Positions 31,400-38,175 of a stretch of DNA of 38,979 nucleotides are shown here, piece after piece (within the stretch, counting starts at the first letter, position 1; each line of letters starts with the position of its first letter). The notes under the pieces were generated by a model. The model saw only the letters and a program-made list of their open reading frames with translations. It did no database searches and had not been told where the DNA came from. Source of the stretch: Marinitenerispora sediminis (GTDB lineage Bacteria > Actinomycetota > Actinomycetes > Streptosporangiales > Streptosporangiaceae). The stretch is from contig NZ_QEIO01000042.1 of NCBI RefSeq assembly GCF_003336425.1, positions 1-38,979 of the forward strand, written 5' to 3'. Made by a program: the position numbers and the translations under genes.

Positions 31400-31449
31400 A
31401 TATTACAAACTGCCGGTCTTTTGACATCAGACCACCGGTCCCTTATGTT
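31400..31449. promoter_or_regulatory. Divergent promoters and TetR operator
   Basis: On the plus strand TTGACA (31421-31426), a 17-nt spacer and TATGTT (31444-31449) form the best consensus promoter in the window. On the minus strand TAATAT (31405-31400) is 6 nt before the TetR ATG. An inverted repeat with arms ACTGCCGGTCT (31409-31419) and AGACCACCGGT (31429-31439), 8 of 11 matching, is centred at 31424 on the -35. A TetR dimer there would block both promoters. Confidence 0.7.
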
Positions 31450-31577
31450 GGGGGCGCGCCGCAGAAGACCTCCTGGACCAGGTATCCGGCGCCTTCCGGG
31501 CCGCTTCATGCACCGATGTCAGCAGCTTGCCGCTTACGCGAGGGGCTGCCACAGCACCCCCTGAAAGCGAGAACACT

Positions 31578-32021
31578 ATGAGCCCCGCCGCAAGCACCGA
31601 AGCCAACATCGCGGTCGTCAGCCGCTTCGTCGACGAAGTCGTCAACGGAGGCAACCTCGACGCGATCGACGAGCTCTGGGCCGGCGACATGGTCTGGCGC
31701 GGCGGCAGCCTGGGCGAGTACCACGGCATCGACGCCTACAAGAGCTTTATGGCGGCCAACGCCGCCGGCGCCTTCACCGGCATGCGCCTGGACGTCCTCC
31801 AGGTCGTCGCGCAGGGCGACACCGCCGTGCTGCTGTTCACCAACAGCGGCACCCACACCGGCGACTTCATGGGCACCGCTCCCACCGGCAAGCACGCCCG
31901 ATGGCTGGGCGTCGGCGTGTACCGCATCAAGAACCACAAGATCGCCGAGGCCACCTTCGCCGAGGACATCCTCGGACTGCTTCTCCAGCTCGGCCTCACG
32001 ACCCTTCCGAGTGCCGGATGA
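31578..32021 (+). CDS. SnoaL-like / ester cyclase-type protein
   Basis: A 147-residue cone-shaped alpha+beta barrel of the SnoaL-like polyketide cyclase (NTF2-like) superfamily. The N-terminal EANIAVVSRFVDEVVNGGNL and DAIDELWAGDMVWR, the EYHGIDAYKSFM helix and the WLGVGVYRIKNHKIAE strand are typical. Members cyclise polyketides, act as hydratases/isomerases, or serve as general ligand-binding enzymes. It is first in a three-gene unit with an SDR enzyme (41 nt apart) and a patatin lipase (64 nt further), under the divergent TetR promoter. The ATG is preceded by GAAAGCGAGAAC. No polyketide synthase is near, so detoxification or signal modification is equally possible. Confidence 0.85.
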   Translation: MSPAASTEANIAVVSRFVDEVVNGGNLDAIDELWAGDMVWRGGSLGEYHGIDAYKSFMAANAAGAFTGMRLDVLQVVAQGDTAVLLFTNSGTHTGDFMGTAPTGKHARWLGVGVYRIKNHKIAEATFAEDILGLLLQLGLTTLPSAG

Positions 32022-32062
32022 CCCGCGCACAGCACACAACGAACCGGCGGAGACGCACAGAG

Positions 32063-32992
32063 ATGAACCACTGGACACCTGACAGCATCCCCGACCAGAG
32101 CGGCCGCACCGCGCTGATCACCGGCGGGAGCAGCGGGATCGGACTGGAGACCGCGCGCGTCCTGGCCCGGCACGGCGCCCGCGTCATCCTGGCGGGACGC
32201 AGCCGGACCAAACTGGATCAGGCCGCCGAGACCGTGCGCGCTGCCGCACCCGGGGCCCGGACCGACACGCTGGTACTCGACCTCGCCGACCTCTCCTCCA
32301 TCCGTGACGCCGCCACGCGAATCGCCGAGACCGTCGAGACGATCGACCTGCTGTTCAACAACGCCGGCGTGATGAACCTGCCCGAGCGGCGGCTGACACG
32401 CGACGGTTTCGAGATGACGGTCGGCACCAACCACCTCGGCCACTTCGCCTTCGACGCCCAGGTCTGGCCCGCCGTACACCGCGCCCCCGCACCGCGGGTG
32501 GTCACCGTCAGCGCCATCGCCGCACGATGGCCGATGGGCAGACTCGACGACCTGATGAGCGAGAAGAGCTACCGCGCCATGGGCGCCTACGCGAAGTCCA
32601 AGCGCGCCAATATCGTCTACACCCTCGAACTCGCCCGCCGGACCGCACACAGCCGCCTCGCAGCACTCGTCGTCCACCCGGGATCAGCGATGACCGGACT
32701 CCAGCAGCACGGCACCGGGACACTGAGCCGAATCGTCACCCCGGTCGCCGCGCGCCTGCTCATGGGATCGGCCGACGGTGCCGCCTGGCCACTCCTGTAC
32801 GCAGCGACCAGTACGCACGTCAGCTCCGGACAGTTCATCGGCCCGGCCGGCCGCGACCAGACCTCCGGCACCCCCAGACTCGCCAAGCTCCCCAGAGGAG
32901 CGAACGACACCGATGAGGCCAGGCGGCTGTGGACGGCGAGTGAACAGCTCACCGGCGTGCCCTTCGACCCCGGGACCGAAACAGCACCCTAG
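32063..32992 (+). CDS. Short-chain dehydrogenase/reductase
   Basis: A 309-residue SDR enzyme. The cofactor motif is TGGSSGIG (residues 20-27), NNAGVM follows at 99-104, and the catalytic set is Ser150, Tyr176 and Lys180 (YAKSK). The length and the extended C-terminus place it near the retinol-dehydrogenase/oxidoreductase type. The start ATG follows AGACGCACAGAG, a modest ribosome binding site. It sits between the SnoaL-like and patatin genes, all controlled from the TetR promoter. It probably reduces a carbonyl or oxidises an alcohol on the substrate that the cassette handles; identity unknown. Confidence 0.92.
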   Translation: MNHWTPDSIPDQSGRTALITGGSSGIGLETARVLARHGARVILAGRSRTKLDQAAETVRAAAPGARTDTLVLDLADLSSIRDAATRIAETVETIDLLFNNAGVMNLPERRLTRDGFEMTVGTNHLGHFAFDAQVWPAVHRAPAPRVVTVSAIAARWPMGRLDDLMSEKSYRAMGAYAKSKRANIVYTLELARRTAHSRLAALVVHPGSAMTGLQQHGTGTLSRIVTPVAARLLMGSADGAAWPLLYAATSTHVSSGQFIGPAGRDQTSGTPRLAKLPRGANDTDEARRLWTASEQLTGVPFDPGTETAP

Positions 32993-33056
32993 GCCCCAAT
33001 AGTCGGCACGGCGTACACCCCCTCGACCAACACCACACCCACGCAAGGAGTCGGAC

Positions 33057-33935
33057 ATGAACACCGGAGTGATCCTCGGCGGAGGCGGCTGGGTCGGCAT
33101 CGCCTGGGAGACCGGTGTACTCGCCGCCCTGAGCGAGCACGCGGCATTCACCCTCTCGGACTGCTCGGTCGCCGTCGGCACATCGGCCGGCGCCTACGTC
33201 GCGGCGATGGCCATGGGCGGAGTCGACCTGGTCGAGCGCGCCCGCACCGAACAGAGCGGCGCCCTGCTCACGCCACTGGCACCGCTACCTGAACCAACCC
33301 CCGGCACCACCACTGACACCAGTGGCGGCACCAGCGCGGTTCCACCGGAGATCATGCGCTTGATGCTCTCCCCCGAAGGACCAAGCATCGAGCGAGCACG
33401 CACCATCGGTCACCTCGCCATGGCCGCCACACGCGACCAGGACCAGGACACGGCCGTGCACGTGCTGGGGTCCGTACTGCCGCTTTCCACCTGGCCGGAG
33501 GGCGACCTGCGCATCACCAGCGTGCGCTGTGAAACCGGCGAGACTGTGCTGTGGACGCGAAACGACGGCATTGGTCTGGCCGCAGCCGTCGCGTCATCCT
33601 GCGCCGTACCCGGCTTCTTCCCACCGGTCCAGTTCGACGGCGCCCATTACTGCGACGCCCCCCGCCTCCCCAGCGCCGCCGCACTGGCCGAGGAGAAGAA
33701 CCTCGACGCCATCGTCTTCATCGGCCCCCGAGCGGGAGCACTCGCCAACGTGGCCGAGGACGCGGAACTCGACGAGCTCGAACGACAGGGTCTACGCATC
33801 GTGAGGATCACCGACGGCCCGGACTTCACCGAAGTCGCCGGAGAACTCCTCGACCAACGACTGCGCCCCCGCGCCACCCAGATCGGCCTGGACGACGGCC
33901 GCAAGGCTGCCCAGCAGGTCGCGGCGCTGCGGTGA
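33057..33935 (+). CDS. Patatin-like phospholipase
   Basis: A 292-residue patatin-fold serine lipase. The oxyanion loop GGGGWVG (residues 8-14), the nucleophile GTSAG (Ser43) and the dyad Asp200 (HYCDAPRLP; usually DG) are all visible. GGAG in CGCAAGGAGTCGGAC is a strong ribosome binding site. It is the last gene of the TetR-controlled cassette, and is followed by a hairpin. These enzymes hydrolyse acyl esters of lipids or related compounds. There is no signal peptide, so it acts inside the cell. It may release acyl groups from, or make substrate for, the SDR and SnoaL-like enzymes. Confidence 0.9.
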   Translation: MNTGVILGGGGWVGIAWETGVLAALSEHAAFTLSDCSVAVGTSAGAYVAAMAMGGVDLVERARTEQSGALLTPLAPLPEPTPGTTTDTSGGTSAVPPEIMRLMLSPEGPSIERARTIGHLAMAATRDQDQDTAVHVLGSVLPLSTWPEGDLRITSVRCETGETVLWTRNDGIGLAAAVASSCAVPGFFPPVQFDGAHYCDAPRLPSAAALAEEKNLDAIVFIGPRAGALANVAEDAELDELERQGLRIVRITDGPDFTEVAGELLDQRLRPRATQIGLDDGRKAAQQVAALR

Positions 33936-34027
33936 GGGACAGCCACTCGGCGGTCAGAGGGGGGACCGTCGCCGCAGGCATCGGCGTCCATCGCGCGCCA
34001 TCAGGCTCCGCCCCGCATGACGCGGCC

Positions 34028-34045
34028 GGCGCCCGGCCGGGCGCC
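34028..34045. terminator. 18-bp palindrome between convergent genes
   Basis: GGCGCCCGGCCGGGCGCC lies 93 nt after the patatin stop and 54 nt before the end of the opposing gene. It reads the same on both strands and can terminate either transcript. Confidence 0.5.
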
Positions 34046-34098
34046 ACCGGGAGAGGCGGCGTGCACGCCGGACTCCTCCGGCGCTCCGGCGCCGGATC

Positions 34099-34926
34099 TC
34101 AGCGGGGCCGGGACCCGTTCCGGTGCCGCCGCACGGTCCGGCGCGCCCCGGAGGGCAGCCGGACGGAGTCGGCGGACTGCGCACGGGCCCGCGCCCGCCG
34201 GCCGCCCAGTGCGGAGCGCACGCCCACCGCGGCGTCGGACTCCCGTCGGGCCTGGAGGGCCACCAGGTGCTCACGGGCGTGCTTCACCAGGTCGCGGACG
34301 CCGCTGCGGTACAGGGCCCCCAGCGCGCCGAGCGCCAGCCGCTCCCGCACCGACACGGTGCCGCGGCCCGCCCGCACCCCAGCCCACAGCCCCGGCAGCC
34401 GCGTCGACTCACCGAGCGACGCCTCCAGCGCCTCCCGGCCCTCGGCCAGCCTCCCCTGCCCGACGAGGGCCTGCCCGAGGTAGTAGTGGGCGGCGGTCCG
34501 CACGACGGCGGTCGAGTGGAGCACCAGCGGCGAGACCCGCCGCACCTGGTGCTGCCACCCGGGCTGGCGCGGCCGCTCCACCCGCTCGGTGGCCCGGCGC
34601 TCCTGGACGTCCTGTACGTCGAGTTGCGTCCGGAAGTAGGCCTCGGCCTCCCGGTAGCTGTCCGTCCCGTCCGCGCGCTCGGTGCCCTCGTGCGGCCGGA
34701 CGGTCCCCGCCGTGGTCAGGACAGCGGTGATGCCCGTGCCCGCGGCGAAGACGTCGTCGTCGGAGGCTGCGGGGTCGCGCGCCAGTTCGGCGAAGCGGGG
34801 GACGAGCGCGGCGACGTCCGCCCACCGCCGTTCTCCCGCGGACTTCCAGACGTCGATCGTCCGGCGCAGCTCGGCCATGTCGGCGGGGGAACCGGCGGCG
34901 CGGGAGTCACCCGGTACGGTCATCAT
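34099..34926 (-). CDS. Hypothetical helical protein
   Basis: A 275-residue protein I cannot assign. It is largely alpha-helical, with segments suggestive of tetratricopeptide-like repeats (AAHYYLGQALVGQGRLAEGR, then EALEASLGE). The C-terminal 60 residues are Arg-rich and probably disordered. Two ATG codons (34926, 34923) follow GGAG by a few bases; TACGAT further upstream could be the -10. It is a stand-alone gene convergent with the patatin cassette and divergent from the DUF2306 gene. Some TPR proteins act in secretion or regulation, but no function is assigned. Confidence 0.7.
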   Translation of the reverse strand: MMTVPGDSRAAGSPADMAELRRTIDVWKSAGERRWADVAALVPRFAELARDPAASDDDVFAAGTGITAVLTTAGTVRPHEGTERADGTDSYREAEAYFRTQLDVQDVQERRATERVERPRQPGWQHQVRRVSPLVLHSTAVVRTAAHYYLGQALVGQGRLAEGREALEASLGESTRLPGLWAGVRAGRGTVSVRERLALGALGALYRSGVRDLVKHAREHLVALQARRESDAAVGVRSALGGRRARARAQSADSVRLPSGARRTVRRHRNGSRPR

Positions 34927-35121
34927 CGCTCCAGAGGGGGTCGCGGTCCTCGGGTGATCGTACGCCTACCCGGGACCGGCCGAGTCGGCGCGGACGGCCG
35001 GGTGCCGCCGCGCGGAGGTGCGGACACCACCCGGGCAGGCGGGAGCGCACTCCTGACCGGGTGCCACCGCGCGGCCCAGGATGGGGACGCTCCGTTCCCC
35101 CCACCCGAAGGACGCCGGCAC

Positions 35122-35868
35122 ATGCCCTCCCGCCCCCTCGACCGCGCGATGTCCGTCGTGCGCCGTCCGTGGGTGGCCCCGCTCGCGGTGGTCACCGTCG
35201 TCTTCCTCGCGTTCGCGCTGCCGCCCTACCTGGGGCTGGACCCGAGCCGCTCGCGGATCCCGGTACCGGACGGCCGCCCGCTGTACTACCCGATGCTGGT
35301 GGCGCACATCTTCCTGGGCACCGTCGCGCTGCTGACCGCCTGCCTGCAGGTCTGGCCGTGGCTGCGCCGCCGCCACCCGGCCGTGCACCGGTGGAGCGGG
35401 CGCGTCTACGTGTTCGGCGGCGTGCTGCCCGCCGGGGTGGCGGTCCTGTTCGTCGCCCCCTTCGGCGCCCTGGGCCCGACACAGCAGGCGGCCAACACGC
35501 TGCTGGCGGTGCTGTGGCTGCTCACCACGGCCGCCGGGTACCGGGCGGCGCGGCAGCGGCGGTTCGCCGCGCACCGGGAGTGGATGGTGCGCAGCTTCGC
35601 GCTGAGCTTCTCCATCGTCGCCAACCGGCTCTGGATGGTGGTGTGCATGGCGGTGTTCACGCCGGAGGCGCTGACCGGGGGCAGCCCCGACCCGGCGGTG
35701 TTCGCCCAGGCGCTCGGAGTGTCCGCGTGGCTGAGCTGGGTGGTGAACCTGCTCGTCGCCGAATGGTGGCTGCAGCGCACCAGGTCCCGGGGCCGGGCGC
35801 AGCGCCGGGACGCCCGGATCCGGCGGGCGGGCGGCCCGGTCCCGGCGGAGTCGGCGCGACCGGCCTGA
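35122..35868 (+). CDS. DUF2306 membrane protein
   Basis: A 248-residue membrane protein with six or seven hydrophobic segments, including LLYYPMLVAHIFLGTVALLT-like PMLVAHIFLGTVALLTACLQ and VVNLLVAEWWLQ. The HRWSGRVYVFGG and AHREWMVRSFALSF segments, each with conserved His/Arg, are typical of DUF2306. Its function is unknown. No cofactor ligand is certain; the conserved His residues could in principle bind heme or a metal. The ATG at 35122 follows CGAAGGACGCCGGCAC. It ends in a hairpin that overlaps its stop codon. Confidence 0.85.
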   Translation: MPSRPLDRAMSVVRRPWVAPLAVVTVVFLAFALPPYLGLDPSRSRIPVPDGRPLYYPMLVAHIFLGTVALLTACLQVWPWLRRRHPAVHRWSGRVYVFGGVLPAGVAVLFVAPFGALGPTQQAANTLLAVLWLLTTAAGYRAARQRRFAAHREWMVRSFALSFSIVANRLWMVVCMAVFTPEALTGGSPDPAVFAQALGVSAWLSWVVNLLVAEWWLQRTRSRGRAQRRDARIRRAGGPVPAESARPA

Positions 35869-35904
35869 CCGGTCGCGACCGCCAGGCCGCCGCCGGCGGC
35901 GGCC
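35861..35904 (+). terminator. Nested hairpins over the DUF2306 gene stop
   Basis: CGGCCTG (35861-35867) pairs with CAGGCCG (35883-35889), enclosing CGGTCG/CGACCG (35870-35881). A second, 20-bp perfect palindrome (35885-35904) overlaps the right arm, so the two folds exclude each other. The stop codon TGA lies inside the first stem. Confidence 0.6.
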
Positions 35905-35988
35905 GCGCGGGGCGTCGCCGCCGGCGGCCAGCCCGCGTGGAGCCGCGCGGGCGGGCCCGCGGCGTCTGGGATCCGGCCCGGACGCCGC

Positions 35989-37209
35989 TCAGTGCGCGCC
36001 GTCCTCCCGCAGGTCGGCGGGGAGCAGCTGCTCGGTGAGCAGCCGGCGCACCCGGGCGGAGCGGTCGGGGGCGTCCAGCCAGGGGCCCAGCAGCCGCCAC
36101 CCGTGGTAGTAGCCGAAGACGTACAGGCTCATGCCCGGGGCGCCCACCGAGGTGAGCGCCGCACCGACCTCGGCCTCGTCGAGCAGGCCCCACCGGGACA
36201 GGTAGCCGGCGACCTCCCGCTCCGGACGGCCGCGGGCCGCCAGGAGGGCGGCGTTGGCCCACACGCCCCACAGCGCGTTCCTCGCCGCGTGGATCTCCGC
36301 GAAGTCGCTGCCGTCCGGCCGGACCCCCTGCTCAGCGAGCACGTTGCGGGCCAGCCAGGACTGGGCCTCGTCGCCGGGGAACAGGATGCCCTGGGCGTGC
36401 AGGCCGAGCCCCTCGCTGAGCACGAAGGACGGCGAGAGCATGAACCGCACCCAGTGGTCGGTGCGGCCCTGCCCGTCGAGGAGGTGGATCTCCTTCAGCA
36501 GGGACTCGGCGATGTGGCCGGGATGCCCCTCGTGGGCCACCACGTACAGCAGGTCGGCCAGGTTGAACGGCAGGCCGCCGTTGACGAAGATCGTCGAGCG
36601 CCTGCCGCCGCGGTGGTGCCCCGCCGCGAGGAAGTGCGCCCGCGGCAGCACCTCGCAGTCGACGACCTCGTCCGCCGGCAGGGGGACGATGGCGCTGGTG
36701 CGGGCGCGGGTCTCGGCCACCGCCCGGCCCACCAGCTCCGGCAGCCGCCCCGCCGCGCCCGGCGCGAGGCGGTGCCGCGCCTGCCAGGCGTGCAGCCGCT
36801 CCGCCAGTGTGCCGGCGGCCCCGGGCAGCGCCGCGTCCAGCCGCGCGTGCGCCGCCTCGAACAGCTCCTCCGGCACCCACTCGACCTCCACGCCCAGGCA
36901 CTCGCGGGCGTAGCGGCGCAGCGGCGGCTCCTCCCCGGCCAGCCGGCGCGCCACCGCCCGCAGCGCGCGGACCTGCGCGGCCAGGTAGCGCGCCCGCGGC
37001 GGGGCGAACGGGAGCTCGTCCAGCAGCCGCTCGGCGTCGTCGGCGAGCCGGCCGGCCGCAGGCGGCTCCTCGGCCTCCGCCGCGTTGCGCCACTCGTCCG
37101 GCCCCCGGTAGATGAGCACCGTCCCGCCGTCCGTGCCGACCACCCGCCGGTTCACGCGCAGGGCCAGCATCGCGTAGTCCCGCACCCACTGCCGCTCCGT
37201 CACCGCCAT
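35989..37209 (-). CDS. DUF885-like zinc metallopeptidase
   Basis: A 406-residue protein. The motif VVAHEGHPGHIAE (about residues 213-225) matches the HEGxPGH signature of DUF885 proteins, an HExxH-like metal site; a second ligand-bearing segment SEGLGLHAQ follows where DUF885 has xEGWAxY. It is shorter than typical DUF885 proteins (about 550 residues), lacking part of the N-terminal region. GGAGGA gives a strong ribosome binding site for the ATG at 37209. No signal peptide is seen, so it is cytoplasmic or membrane-associated. It is divergent from a TetR gene with a perfect operator between, so it is probably ligand-induced. The substrate is unknown. Confidence 0.82.
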   Translation of the reverse strand: MAVTERQWVRDYAMLALRVNRRVVGTDGGTVLIYRGPDEWRNAAEAEEPPAAGRLADDAERLLDELPFAPPRARYLAAQVRALRAVARRLAGEEPPLRRYARECLGVEVEWVPEELFEAAHARLDAALPGAAGTLAERLHAWQARHRLAPGAAGRLPELVGRAVAETRARTSAIVPLPADEVVDCEVLPRAHFLAAGHHRGGRRSTIFVNGGLPFNLADLLYVVAHEGHPGHIAESLLKEIHLLDGQGRTDHWVRFMLSPSFVLSEGLGLHAQGILFPGDEAQSWLARNVLAEQGVRPDGSDFAEIHAARNALWGVWANAALLAARGRPEREVAGYLSRWGLLDEAEVGAALTSVGAPGMSLYVFGYYHGWRLLGPWLDAPDRSARVRRLLTEQLLPADLREDGAH

Positions 37210-37243
37210 GGTTCCTCCCTGTCCGGTCCCTGGGTACGCGCCC

Positions 37244-37272
37244 ACGCTAGGTGTACGGTTTTTCCGTACACT
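37244..37272. promoter_or_regulatory. TetR operator and divergent promoters
   Basis: Perfect inverted repeat GTGTACGG (37251-37258), TTTTT, CCGTACAC (37264-37271). The minus-strand -10 is TAGCGT (37249-37244), feeding the metallopeptidase gene; the plus-strand -10 TACACT (37267-37272) feeds the TetR gene. One dimer on the repeat would cover both. Confidence 0.75.
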
Positions 37273-37290
37273 GCACGGAAGGAGGCGGAC

Positions 37291-37980
37291 ATGGCCCGCC
37301 CGCACCCCGCCGTCTGGCTCGGGGACCGGCCGCGCCGCCGGCCCCGGCTCTCCGAGGAGCGGATCGTCCAGGCCGCCGTCGCGCTGCTCGACGCCGAGGG
37401 CGTCCAAGGCTTCTCGATGCGCCGGCTCGCCGCCCGGCTGGGCGCCGCAACCATGTCGCTGTACGAGTACGTGGCGACCAAGGAGGACCTGTTCGACCTC
37501 GCCCTGGACGCCGCCATGGGCGAGATCGAACTGCCGGCGGACCGCCCGCCGGCCTGGCGCGAGGAGCTCACCCACCACGCCGTGCAGAGCCGGAGGGTGA
37601 TGCGGCGCCACCCGTGGATGACCGAGCTGGTCGGCACCCGCCCGCTGCTCGGCCCGAACGCGCTCGCCCGCTCCGAGCGCTTCCACGCCGCCCTGGCCGC
37701 GGCCGGGTTCGCCGGAGCGGAACTCGTGGCGGCAGCCGGCGCGGTCTCCAGCTACGTGCACGGCTACGTCGTCACGGAGAACGTGTGGCGGGCCCGGATG
37801 CGCGACCCCGCCGAAGAGCGCGAACTGCGCCGCCGCGCGCAGTCGTACCTCGCCGGCCAGCCCGACCGCTACCCGGTGCTGGCGGAGCACGCCCGGCTGG
37901 AGGACGCTGACTTCGACGCCGGCTTCCGCAGCGGCCTGGAGCTCATCCTCGACGGGATCGCCACCCGGCTCGCGCCGTGA
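37291..37980 (+). CDS. TetR-family regulator
   Basis: A 229-residue repressor. The HTH is seen as GFSMRRLAARLGAATMSLYEYVATKEDLF (recognition helix core AATMSLYEYV, residues 50-60). The C-terminal domain is of the TetR_C_1 type (YVHGYVVTENVWRAR). GGAAGGAGG is a strong ribosome binding site for the ATG. The perfect 8-bp inverted repeat 20 nt upstream and the shared promoter region indicate self-regulation and control of the divergent metallopeptidase gene. A GC hairpin follows the stop. Confidence 0.92.
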   Translation: MARPHPAVWLGDRPRRRPRLSEERIVQAAVALLDAEGVQGFSMRRLAARLGAATMSLYEYVATKEDLFDLALDAAMGEIELPADRPPAWREELTHHAVQSRRVMRRHPWMTELVGTRPLLGPNALARSERFHAALAAAGFAGAELVAAAGAVSSYVHGYVVTENVWRARMRDPAEERELRRRAQSYLAGQPDRYPVLAEHARLEDADFDAGFRSGLELILDGIATRLAP

Positions 37981-37983
37981 TCC

Positions 37984-38000
37984 GGACCGGTGCGCGGTCC
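37984..38000 (+). terminator. Hairpin after the TetR gene
   Basis: GGACCG (37984-37989) pairs with CGGTCC (37995-38000) around a 5-nt loop, 4 nt after the stop codon. Confidence 0.6.
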
Positions 38001-38175
38001 CCGCCGTCCGTGCCCGGGCCGCCTGCGCCTGACGGCCGCGCCGCCGCGAGAGACGGGGTGCCCGCCACGACCGGGAACCACGGGAATGCGGACGGACCGT
38101 CATGGACACCGCGCCGGACCGACCGTGATCATGGAGCGCGCCAGCGCTCACGACACGGCAAGGACGGCGGAATCC

